DNA of 64,000 bases. Source: Allomyces macrogynus ATCC 38327 (lineage: Eukaryota > Blastocladiomycota > Blastocladiomycetes > Blastocladiales > Blastocladiaceae). Positions 1-9,635 of the stretch are shown piece by piece; position 1 is the first letter of the stretch, and the number at the start of each line of letters is the position of its first letter. The notes under the pieces are model-generated. The model saw only the letters and a list, made by a program, of their open reading frames with translations, was not told the DNA's origin and made no database searches. The DNA lies in assembly GCA_000151295.1 (NCBI GenBank), contig GG745343.1:321237-385236 (forward strand). The letters are read 5' to 3'. The translations under genes were made by a program, and so were the position numbers.

Positions 1-1248
1 ACCCGACCGTGACCACGTCGCCGCAAGCGGGCCCCGTACCGACGCCGCTCGTCATGCCGCAGCCCACGGGCCGCCCGGCACCCAGCATGGCGCCGTCGAG
101 CCCCACGCAGGCGCCGCAGCTCGTGGCGTTTGGCGAGCCGGCGCATCAAGTACTCTATCCGACGCACCTGATCCCAATGCCCATGCCCACACCGGGCATC
201 CCGCTCTTTGCCGTCCCTGAAGGGCCCAATACTCGCCCGTCCCCGTTTGTCCTGCCCTCGCCAATGCCGGGCGCCGGCAGCCCGCCATGGCCCGGCTCGC
301 CACCGCCGCACATGCTCGGTCCAGCCGTCACGGGCCCGTCGCCCATGTTCCCGTCCACTGCGGGCCCTCCTACTGGTGCCGCTGGTGCGAGTCCCTGGCC
401 CAATGCCGCAGCAGCCCCGATGTCTGTTCCTGTCCCAGTCCCTGCCGCTCCTGCACCAGTCCCCATCCCCGTCCCGTACCCCGCATCCTCGCCACCGCGC
501 GTCCCCGCCTCTCCACCGTTACGCCCACCCTCCATCTCGTCCAACCCGTACGCCACGCTCGCGCCCGGCGCGCTCGACCACGTGCCCGTCGACGTGCGCC
601 CGCCCTGGCGCCGCGTGAAACTTGCGGCCACGGCGATCGCCACGCTCCTGTCGATCATTTCAGCCGCGCTCGTGATCCAGGCGCGCGTCGAGTACACGGC
701 GCTCGCGCACCCGACGAAATGGGACCCTGAGGTCGGCCGGGTATGGACGCCACCTCTCGCAGGCGCGCCGTCAGCAGCTACCGTGCCGATCATGGTCGTG
801 GCTGTTACTGCAGCCGCGTTGGGTGCGCTGGCGGCAGCGAGGGTCGCGGCCAAGGGCCCGCGGTACGTCCCATGTTTTTTTACCACTCGAGGTGCACCAC
901 CCCATCTCACCTGCATTCGCAACTAGAAAAGACTTTTCCATCAAATTTCTGTCGGCGCTCACGACCGTCGCTGCCGCCGTCGCCGCAGGCCTCATTCTGG
1001 GCGCAACCCTGATCGTCACGGCCAAACCACTGACGACACCGGGCACGTTGGCCACCGCCGACGGACTCGTGGCGATCGCGTGCCACTCGCATCTCTCCGC
1101 GGGCGACCGCGGCGCGATCGACGACTTGGCCCATGTCTGCACGCTGTCGATTGCGGGTGCCGTCATGGGGTACCTCGGCGCGTTTGCCTGGATCGCGGTC
1201 GCGGGCGTCGGCGCGAGGGGGTGGTACGTGCGTACGCATGGCAAGTAG
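1..1248 (+). CDS. Pro-rich four-TM membrane protein, 5' partial
   Basis: The frame is open at the left edge, so the true start lies outside the window. Exons are <1-862 and 927-1248. The intron 863-926 (64 nt, GTACGT...CTAG) is needed because the first frame stops just after it, while joining 862 to 927 continues the frame with Arg-Lys-Asp. The first ~200 residues visible are Pro/Ala/Ser-rich and look disordered and cytosolic. Four hydrophobic helices follow: one starting VKLAATAIATLL, one in VPIMVVAVTAAALGAL, one in FLSALTTVAAAVAAG, and one in TLSIAGAVMGYLGAF. The loop between helices 3 and 4 holds two Cys. This resembles fungal tetraspan or MARVEL-type plasma membrane proteins, but I recognise no specific family. 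The tail is short and basic. Confidence 0.6.
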
Positions 1249-1251
1249 AGT

Positions 1252-1267
1252 GGGGGGGGGGGGGGGG
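1252..1267. repeat. G16 homopolymer
   Basis: Sixteen consecutive G on the + strand lie four bases past the stop codon of the four-TM gene, in its 3' UTR. The tract could form a G-quadruplex with neighbours and is a likely site of length variation or sequencing error. Confidence 0.9.
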
Positions 1268-1727
1268 TGTTATGTCATGGCAGCTGTTTGCAATATACAT
1301 TTGGAACGGGGGCAGCTGCCGGTTGGGTGGCGACGCGTCTCGCGGCCTGTCCCGCACGAACCAGGTTAAAAACACGCCATGCGTTGCACGCGACAGTCGG
1401 CCCGGCATGTTGCCACCGCGCCGCGCGTCGCCGCCGACACGTCGCCACTTGTTTCGCCCCATTCCACCGGCTGGCCCCCTCCACCACCACGTCGGCACGC
1501 GTTTGATGTGCACGCGACGCGCCGAGCACGATGCGGTCCGTGGGCTTTCCCGTAACGGTCGAGCATGGCAAAACGCTCGCCTCCCACGTCAAGAAGATGA
1601 CCCTGATGTTGCTCCGTACCGACGGTGCCGCCATCGAAGCTTGACCTCGCGGCATCGCGCTGCCACGTCGTCTCCAGTTGACGGCGCCATTATGCAACAC
1701 GAGACGCGTCGCGTTGCGTCGCGCGAG

Positions 1728-1733
1728 TATAAA
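1728..1733 (+). promoter_or_regulatory. TATA box of the S9 peptidase gene
   Basis: TATAAA in a GC-rich flank, 48 nt before the peptidase ATG at 1781. The spacing suits a TSS near 1758 and a 5' UTR of ~25 nt. The rest of 1268-1727 shows no supported gene. Confidence 0.6.
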
Positions 1734-1780
1734 GCCCGCGTCGCCCGTCGACCATCGCAACACCACATCCACTCACAACC

Positions 1781-3817
1781 ATGACCGTCCCTGACACCGT
1801 CCCGCTGATCCCGCTCGCCACCTTCTTCGGCAACCCGGACCGCGGGTCGCCGCGCATCTCGCCCGACGGCACTTCCCTCGCATTCCTTGCCCCTGGCCCG
1901 GCCAAGAACCTTCAGGTGCACGTCCAGTCGCTCGACGCGTTCCGGTCCGGCGAACCGGCGACCCAAGTAACGCACCACAAGTCGCACGACATCCGGTTCT
2001 TCCAATGGACCCGTGATGGCAATATCCTGTTCCTGCAGGACACGGATGGTGACGAGGACTTCCACCTCTACTACGTTTCGCTGGCAACGGGCGAGACGCG
2101 CGACTTGACCCCGTTCGCGGGCGTCACCGTCTGGCGCGAGGTCGTCGAAGGGAAAGCCGTGTTCGAGTCTTTGGCGCACCCGGGAGTCGGGCTATTTGCG
2201 CTCAACAAGGACGATGCGAAACACCACGATATCTACAAGGTCGAGTACGCAACGGGCGAGGTGGAGCTGCACGCGGTGCTCCCGGACCGGGCGGATAGCG
2301 CCGTGATTGACAAGGACCTGCAAGTGCGCGCGGCCAAAGTGGCCAACTTGGACGGGACCAGCTCGCTGCTCGTGCGCAAGAGTAACCTCGACGAGTGGGT
2401 CGTTGCCAAGGACGCCGGCGTGCTTGACGAGATCAGCCTCGTCGGGATCGCCGGCGAGTCGACGCTGCTCGTTGCGCACTCGGTCGGGTTCGATACGGTC
2501 GTCCTCGCCTCGATTAATTTGGACACTCTCGAAGAGACGGAGCTCGCTGAACGCGTCACGGACATCCAGGACGTAAAAGTGCACAACGCGACGGACGCAG
2601 TGCTCGCCGTCATGCACGACCCGGGCCGCGCGACGTGGACTGTTCTCGACGACGATGCGCAGCCGCACTTTGACGCGATTTTCGCGGCTGCCGCGGACTT
2701 GGACGCCGACGTGCAGATCCTGAACGCGACATCGGACGACGCGACCTGGACGCTCGCGCTGGTCGCGGGCGACGCGCCCACGCGGTACTTCCTCTACCAC
2801 AAGGGCACCCAGCAGCTCGAGTTTTTGTTTGGCGCGAACGCCGCGCTCGCCGACGTGCCGCTCGGCAAGGTCGAGTCGGTAAACTATGAAGCACGCGACG
2901 GGCTCGCGCAGCAGGGCTACCTCACGTTCCCACCGCACGCCGAACCCGATTCGCAGTTCCCGCTGGTCCTGCTCGTGCACGGCGGCCCCTGGGCGCGCGA
3001 CAATTACGGGTACTCGGCGATCCCGCAGTGGCTCGCGAACCGCGGGTACCTGGTCATGCAGCCGAATTACCGCGGGTCGACGGGGTTCAACAAGAAGCAC
3101 TTGACGGCCGGATTCAAGGAGTGGGGCCGCGCGATGCACACGGATTTGCTGGATGCGGTCGAGTATGCAGTTGAGCGCGGACTGGTGGACCGCGAGCATG
3201 TGGCGATTGTCGGCGGGTCGTATGGCGGGTACGCGGCGCTCGCGGGGGTCACGCTCACGCCCGAATTCTTTACGTGCGCCGTGGATATCGTCGGGCCGTC
3301 GAATTTGAAGACGCTGCTGGCGACGATTCCGCCGTACTGGTACGTTTGTCGTTTGTGCCGCGCGGTTGCAGATCGGTTCGGCTTGGTTCGGTCGCTCACT
3401 CCCACTTTGTTTGGATTCGTGGATCACAGGGAAGCCTTCCTCTCGTCGTTCCACACGCGCATGGGCCACCCGGAACACGACTCGGACCTGCTCGACTCGG
3501 TCTCCCCGCTCTTCCACGCCGACAAGATCGTGCGCCCGCTGCTGATTTCGCAGGGCGCCAACGACCCGCGCGTCAAGCAGGCCGAGTCAGAACAGATTGT
3601 CGCGGCCATTGAAGCGCACGGCGGGTCCGTCACCTACGTGCTCTACCCGGATGAGGGGCACGGCTGGTCGTCGCCGACGAACCGCATCGATTTCTTTAGC
3701 AAGGCCGAAGTGTTTTTGGCGCAGTGGATGGGGGACCAGGTCAGGGTCACAGAGGGGTTGACCGTGGACGGGAATGTGGAGGGGGCGTCGGCGATTGTGC
3801 GGGTCGTGGGGGAGTAG
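1781..3817 (+). CDS. S9 family serine peptidase (prolyl oligopeptidase / acylaminoacyl-peptidase type)
   Basis: Exons are 1781-3339 and 3430-3817 (648 aa). The N-terminal ~380 residues contain repeated SPDG-, RDGNILF- and DGDEDFHLYY-type strands of a beta-propeller that filters substrates. The C-terminal alpha/beta hydrolase has the oxyanion region LLVHGGPW, the nucleophile in GGSYGGYAA, an Asp in GANDPRV and a His in DEGHGW, so the catalytic triad is complete. It should cleave short or N-blocked peptides in the cytosol; no signal peptide is seen. The 90-nt segment 3340-3429 (GTACGT...CACAG) has no stop and keeps frame. Without it the protein reads PPYWEAFLSSF, the usual family context, so it is an intron and not an insertion. 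A TATA box lies 48 nt upstream. Confidence 0.9.
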   Translation: MTVPDTVPLIPLATFFGNPDRGSPRISPDGTSLAFLAPGPAKNLQVHVQSLDAFRSGEPATQVTHHKSHDIRFFQWTRDGNILFLQDTDGDEDFHLYYVSLATGETRDLTPFAGVTVWREVVEGKAVFESLAHPGVGLFALNKDDAKHHDIYKVEYATGEVELHAVLPDRADSAVIDKDLQVRAAKVANLDGTSSLLVRKSNLDEWVVAKDAGVLDEISLVGIAGESTLLVAHSVGFDTVVLASINLDTLEETELAERVTDIQDVKVHNATDAVLAVMHDPGRATWTVLDDDAQPHFDAIFAAAADLDADVQILNATSDDATWTLALVAGDAPTRYFLYHKGTQQLEFLFGANAALADVPLGKVESVNYEARDGLAQQGYLTFPPHAEPDSQFPLVLLVHGGPWARDNYGYSAIPQWLANRGYLVMQPNYRGSTGFNKKHLTAGFKEWGRAMHTDLLDAVEYAVERGLVDREHVAIVGGSYGGYAALAGVTLTPEFFTCAVDIVGPSNLKTLLATIPPYWYVCRLCRAVADRFGLVRSLTPTLFGFVDHREAFLSSFHTRMGHPEHDSDLLDSVSPLFHADKIVRPLLISQGANDPRVKQAESEQIVAAIEAHGGSVTYVLYPDEGHGWSSPTNRIDFFSKAEVFLAQWMGDQVRVTEGLTVDGNVEGASAIVRVVGE

Positions 3818-6246
3818 ATGGGTGGAGGAGACACGTCGCTGGTCAGTACGGCGCGTGGATATGTACGCGTCGTGTGAGGCCAGGTTGGCCGATGCCTGGG
3901 AAGAGAATACATGTTGACGTTGATCATTCATAACAGTGGAGGTTCGCGCGCGCCCCGCATCATGTCAATCATGCTACTTGTCGCGCCCAGGTGGATCGTC
4001 GAGCACCAGCTGTTTTGTTCGCGAAACAATCGACGAACAAGCGCGCGTGGCCGTGCAACCTGGCATCTGGCTCAACTAGGACGATCTGGGCTGCACCATG
4101 TGGAAAGGTCGTACGAACGCGTGCCGCTGCACCAGATCACACGTCGCCCCTAATCGTGACCGCCAACCGCCGCGAAACCACTGTCCGGGACATGAGGTTA
4201 CGTGGAGCGGGACCATCAACAAAGACTGATTGTATTGCACCTGTGAGCAGTTGCGGCGCGCGCACTCGGACTCACCCAACCTCAGCACGGCGTGGACATA
4301 CGCGGGCGATCCGGCGCAGGGCCTCGTGCCAGAGCTCGCCCCTGCCGGACGCGCCTCGGCAACCTGTATCGCGCAACGTCGCTCTTCTTGCGGCGGCGTT
4401 CGTGGGGATGCTTGCAATGCACGCGTCGTGCATTGGACAAACCCGCTGGCGCAACAACATGTTCGAGAAACCGCCACCCACCATTTCATTAGCGAAGCAG
4501 CAGACGTTTCGTGCGTCGCCACCTGCGCCACCGCCCTTGCCAGCTACGACCACCAAACACGCCATCACGGCGAACACGTCACGGCACGGCCACCACCTGC
4601 CACCCGCACCCGCGACCAAATTCGTCACAGTTAACTCCCCGCAGTCGCGTCGCCACCGGTGGAGGAGCACGACGCGGTCGGGCCGGTGCGAGCGAGAGGC
4701 CGGCCGCTCACATTTACTGTTGGCCGAAATGTTCGCGCTGCTCGACCAGTCGCGGGTTGGAGACGAAACGTGGCAGAAATTTCTGCATGGTGCATGTCGA
4801 GAGAGAAGCGCCGCTTGGGCGGGTGGCAGATCCGCGTGTGCGGCGGCTGCAGACTTGGCGTTTGCAGCGCTCCCAACCAACTCGCGATGCACCGTCGTGC
4901 AACCCGACTCTCCGTTCTTCGTTCCCGCAGCGCGTCGTGTACCGCCCTGTCGTGGGTTTGATGGTGGAGAGAAGTCCACGCTTTGCTCGTGGCCGGCCGC
5001 AGCTGCAGCGGATCCTCCCCCACGTCCCCACCCCCGCTTTCTTTCGAAAGGCGCTGGGCGTCGAGATGGACCGCCAGGCAAGGGACCATCGCAGGAAACG
5101 TTCCCGGCATTGGCGCCGGGAAACTAGGGCAACACCAAGAACAAGGGGAACGCCATAATTTGGCGCCATCAAGCCTCGCCTTGGCGGCACGCTTGCTGGG
5201 CTGCGCGCCCTTTCGCCGCGCTCGATTGGCCTAGGCTAATGAATCGCCTCATCAACAGATGCATGATGCCCGAGCAATCATTCGTCACCGAATGAGCGTG
5301 GCCACGACCACTATTGGTGCCTCTCTGCGGTCATGGGTCGGCCCGGCGGGCCACGTTCGCCCCTCGAAAGTGGTGCGCGTCCTATCGAGCCAAGGCACCT
5401 TGATTCCCCGTGATCGCGTGGTGAAGTGGCCTGGGTGCACGCCCCGCACTGCGGTCGCCTTGGTGGGCGACGACGGCGGCGAGGGTGCAAGCGGACGCGA
5501 GCTTGAGCGCGCGTGCGCGAAACCGGTGGAGAGGCGAGCGCGCGACGATGCCGAGGCCACGAATTTCGCAATGGTCGGGCCATGGCGAGACCGTGCATGA
5601 ATGCGCCGTGGTCTTGGCTGGAATGAAGGACCGCGCATGCGCGGCCAAGGTGCGGCGTCAAAACGGGTTTTTCGCTACGAGAAGAAGACACCGACGACGC
5701 GCCTCCATCCATGGACCAAGGGCGAAGGGCTGAACTTGTAGCGCGCGCGCGCAACCACCACTTCCCGCCCGGCACCAACCTGCTGCGGCTGGCTCGTGGC
5801 GCGAGGCGACCGAGGCGACGCGCGTGAGGGCGCTCACCGTCCATGCATCCTGACCGACTGGTCCATCGTGCGCGCCCGGCGCCCCCGCGCGGTTTCGTCG
5901 TCATGGATGACGACGCAAGCGCGACTCTTGGGCCCGTATAAAGACTGGCATCGCTCCGCGGCCACCCGTTCTCTCTTCAATCCTCCTCTCCAATCGCGAC
6001 GCACTTCTCTCTCACTCCACCGCGAAGTGAGTGACTCGTGTGCTGTTTGGTCCTCGCCCGACCAAATCCCCCCTAGACTCGCGGTTTAGACCACCACCAC
6101 CCCCCACCCCCCGCCGCCGCACTTCAGATAGACTGCCGAGTCGGGCTCGTTGTGTATTCCTTGGACCCGTTTGTCACCGCGTCGCTCCTCGTTGCCCGCG
6201 CGCTCTCCACCCCCTCGCTTGCCCGCTCGTGCTCCTATAAAACAAG
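3818..6246. other. Gene-poor intergenic region
   Basis: About 2.4 kb between the peptidase stop and the mucin-like gene. Open frames on both strands (for example 3991-5127 +) are only what GC-rich DNA gives by chance; they show no family motif and no convincing splice-linked extension. The last 300 bp hold the promoter and pyrimidine-rich leader of the next gene. A GTGAGT at 6028 and a TTTAG ending at 6089 could bound a 5' UTR intron. Confidence 0.5.
5937..5943 (+). promoter_or_regulatory. TATA box, probably for the mucin-like gene
   Basis: TATAAAG followed by a CT-rich stretch typical of fungal leaders. It is ~310 nt before the ATG at 6247, so a long leader or a 5' UTR intron is implied. 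A second TATAAAA at 6235-6241 is too close to the ATG to be the main box. Confidence 0.45.
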
Positions 6247-9079
6247 ATGGTCAAGCTCACGATCAAGTCGCTCCTCGCTCTCTCGGTCGCCACGGCCGCC
6301 CTTGCTGTGCCGCTCCCGCAGGCCGCCGACGATTCGTACGGTGAGCTCGAGGTCCCGGTGGTTCCTACCTCGACGGTGCCCGTCACCGTGACGCCGCCGC
6401 CGGCCACGTCGCTTGTGACCGTGCCCGTTGTGCCCGTCCAGACGACCACGCAGATTGTGCCGTCGGAAATCCCGGCCTCGAGCTCGCCCGTGTGCCCTGG
6501 CTCGCCGCAGTGCCCTGTGACCGTGCCCGCAGTGCCCGCCCAGACCACGCCCTACGTCTACCAGACGACCGTTGTCCCGCCGACGACCGTGCCCGCGGCC
6601 GAGATCCCGACGGCGACCAAGCCCGTCGAGCAGCCCACCAAGTGCAAGCGCAAGCGGAAGCACCACAAGAAGTGCACGACCACGGTCGAGCAGCCCACCG
6701 TCCCTGTTGTGCCTGTCGTGCCCCAGACGACCGTGCCCGTTGTTGTGACGCCCGTCGTAACGCCGTCGCCGCCCGCCAGCGAGGAGGTCAAGTCGTCGGT
6801 CCCCGTCGACACGCCCCCGGCCACGCAGACCGTTATCGGTGACCCCGACGCCTGACGTGCCGACCACGCCGCAGCAGACCACCCCGGTCGTGCCCGTTGT
6901 GCCCGTCACGCCCACGGAAACCGTGCCCGTTGTCCCTGAGGTGCCCACGGCCACGCAGCCGCCGGTCGTCCCGACGGTGCCCGTCACGCCCACGGAAACC
7001 GTGCCCGTTGTTCCTGAGGTGCCCACGGCCACGCAACCGCCGGCCACGCAGCCCCCGGTCGTTCCCGAGATCCCCACGGCCACGATTCCGGTCGAGACGG
7101 TGCCGCCGTGCGTTGAGACGCGCATTCTGACCGTGCCCGAGTCGCCAGCCTCGACTGGCACGCCCGCGCCGACGAACCCCGCGACCACGGTCGTGCCGTG
7201 CAATGTCGTACGTATTTTTTGATGCTCTCCATCTTGTCCACCCGAAAGTGTGCGCAGAAAACTGACTGAATGTGCCGCGATCGGTGTTTGATCACTCGCC
7301 TCTAGTGCCCCAGCGGCACCAAGACGATCATCTACGTGACGCCCGCGCCGACGGGTGGCTGCACGGAGACGATCATCCTGACGCCCACGCCGCAGCCCAC
7401 GTCGCCCACGACGGTCCCGTCTGGCGAGATCCCGGCTTCGTCGACGCCGACTGGTCCGTTCACGACGACCGCGCCTTGCGTGCCTTGGTACGCTTCATTT
7501 TCTCGATGCGACAATGCGCTGTTTCGATCTTGCAATGCGATCGTTTGACTTGGCGGCGCTTGCTCATGTTTTCGAGCCACATTTGCTGACTTGATCCATT
7601 TGCTCTCACTCGATCAATAGCCCGAACGGCATCAAGACGGTTATCTACGTCCCGCCGCCGACGTCGGTCCCGACGTCGACCACGGTCCCGTCGGGCGAGA
7701 TCCCCGCTTCGTCGACGCCCGTTGAGACGGCCCCGGCCACCTCGGTCCCGACCGAGACGAGCCCGGCCACGACCATCGCGACGGAGACTGCCCCGGCCAC
7801 GTCGACCGTGCCCGCGAGCGAGATCCCGACGGCCACGGCTCCCGTGACCGGCACGACGACCACGGCCCCGGCCAGCGAGATCCCCACGGCGACGATCCCG
7901 GCTACGACTGGCACGTCGCCCTCGACCCCGACCGAGACGGGTTGCGTTGAGACGCGCATCAACACGGTCACGGCCACGGTCACGGCCACGCCCACGCCCG
8001 GTTCGACCGAGCTGCCTGGCAAGGACATCCCCGTCGTCACGACGACTGAGGCTTGCAACGTGTGCCCCGGTGGCATCAAGACGGTGATCATTGTCCCGCC
8101 GGGCCAGGGCGGCTGCACGGAGACGATCATTGCCACGCCCACGCAGGCGCCGACCGACACGGCCGCGCCCGTCATCACGGCGCCGATTACGACCACGGCC
8201 GACTGCCACGTCTGCCCCGGTGGTATCAAGACCGTGATTGTCGTCCCGCCGCCTCCGCAGCCCACGTCGACTGACGCTGCCTCGTCGTCGACCACGGAGG
8301 CTGCCCCGTCCACCACGGCTGCTGCTTCGGAGTCGTCGGCCTCGCAGACGGCCACGGAGACGGCGCCCGCCGTCACCAGCACGACGGAGACCGCTCAGGC
8401 GACCAGCACCACGACGACTGAGGCCGCTCAGTCGACCTCGACGACCGAAGCTGCCCAGACGACGACCACCGAGACGTCGACGAGCACCAGCACCACCGAG
8501 ACGTCGACGAGCACCACCGAGACGTCGACGAGCACCACCGAGACGTCGACGAGCACCAGCACCACCGAGACGTCGACGAGCACCAGCACCACCGAATCGA
8601 CCTCGACGACGACGGAGGCCGCTGCCGCCACGAGTACTACCGAGTCGACGAGCACGACCACCTCGGCCGCTGCTTCGGAGTCGCAGGCTTCGACCGCCCC
8701 GGCGACCACGGACGCGACGACGAGCACCACCGCCGCTCAGACCAGCACGACGACTGAGGCCCAGCCCGCCCCGGCCACGACTGCCGCGACCAGCACGACG
8801 GCTGAGCCCGCCCCGGCCTCATCTGCGCCGGCCGCCACCTCGGCCCCGGCTTCGTCCGCGCCCGCCGCCACCTCGGCCCCGGCTTCCTCTGCGCCCGCCG
8901 CGACGTCGGCTCCGGCTTCGTCGGCGCCCGCTGCCACTTCGGCTCCGGCCGCCACCTCGGCCCCGGCCAGTTCGGCTCCCGCTGCCACGAGTGCGCCCGC
9001 TGCGACGACGTCGGTCGGCTACGGCAAGCCCGTCACGCCGACGATCACTGCCGAGGCCACTGGTGGCTACAGCTTCTAA
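6247..9079 (+). CDS. Secreted Ser/Thr/Pro-rich mucin-like wall protein with CxVCPxG modules
   Basis: Exon 1 starts at 6247 with a signal peptide (KSLLALSVATAALAVPLPQA). Later exons are ~6875-7207, 7306-7487 and 7621-9079. Introns 7208-7305 and 7488-7620 are firm: each joins a Cys-ending exon to CPSGTKTII or CPNGIKTVI, giving the same module that occurs uninterrupted as CNVCPGGIKTVI and CHVCPGGIKTVI further on. Between these modules are Val/Pro/Thr repeats (VPEVPTATQPP). The C-terminal ~270 residues are Ser/Thr/Ala repeats, a probable heavily O-glycosylated stalk. It ends GYGKPVTPTITAEATGGYSF with no clear GPI signal. The frame changes near 6832-6877; a 43- or 46-nt intron (GTTATC...GCAG) would fix it, otherwise there is an indel. 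A structural or adhesive wall role is inferred. Confidence 0.75.
8467..8596 (+). repeat. Tandem repeat coding (Thr-Glu-Thr-Ser-Thr-Ser)n
   Basis: An 18-nt unit, ACCGAGACGTCGACGAGC, recurs five times with short ACC/AGC spacers inside the mucin-like gene. It encodes the TETSTST stalk and is a likely site of length variation. Confidence 0.8.
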
Positions 9080-9635
9080 GTGAAGCAGTAATGAGCTAAT
9101 GGTGTTGTTGGATTTGTTATTTGGATAGCACAGTTTTGGTCTGCAGTGTGTGTCTTCTGAGATTCTTGTGAACATGCCGTCTTTTCCGCTCTGGCAACGC
9201 GTTCTTGCTTTGGCTCTCTGCTTCAGGTCTGATCAGTCTGCGATGAAAGAAACGAACTCGTCTTTGGAACTTGGCTGTGTTGGTTCACGACGAGCTGGCG
9301 TTGCGGTTGCTACTTTGCATACATGCCACTCTCGCGCTGGAGCCCAGCGAAGCTCATGCCCGAAACACATCTCAACACGGCTTAAAAGCATCAGCGAGCA
9401 CCAGCGCCGCAAGAACCGTACTCGAAAAAGGGACTTTGGACGAAGCAGCATGTTTCGAGTGTGCCGAGAGAGCGGGTGTATGGCGAGACGGCCATGGGTC
9501 CATGCTCTTCACCAATAATCAATCTGGGCTTTGTCAAACGCTGCACGAGTCCTTGCAACCCGTTTCAAAGTATCAGCGCAACCAGATTATCGAGTAGCCA
9601 GCAACAGTCGACTCAACAAATCAGCGACAACCATC
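9080..9635. other. Intergenic: 3' UTR of mucin-like gene and TERT 5' flank
   Basis: I see no supported gene. The sequence is less GC-rich than the flanking genes. Short frames such as 9271-9597 lack family features. No clear TATA box precedes TERT. Confidence 0.5.

Noticed and set aside
3991..5127. 378-codon plus-strand frame and a 269-codon minus-strand frame in the same region
   Set aside because: They overlap each other, show no family features, and have the Arg/Pro/Ala bias expected of non-coding DNA at this GC content.
8238..9083. 281-codon Arg/Pro frame overlapping the mucin-like gene
   Set aside because: It is the shifted frame of the Ser/Thr/Ala repeats; composition follows from the repeat alone.
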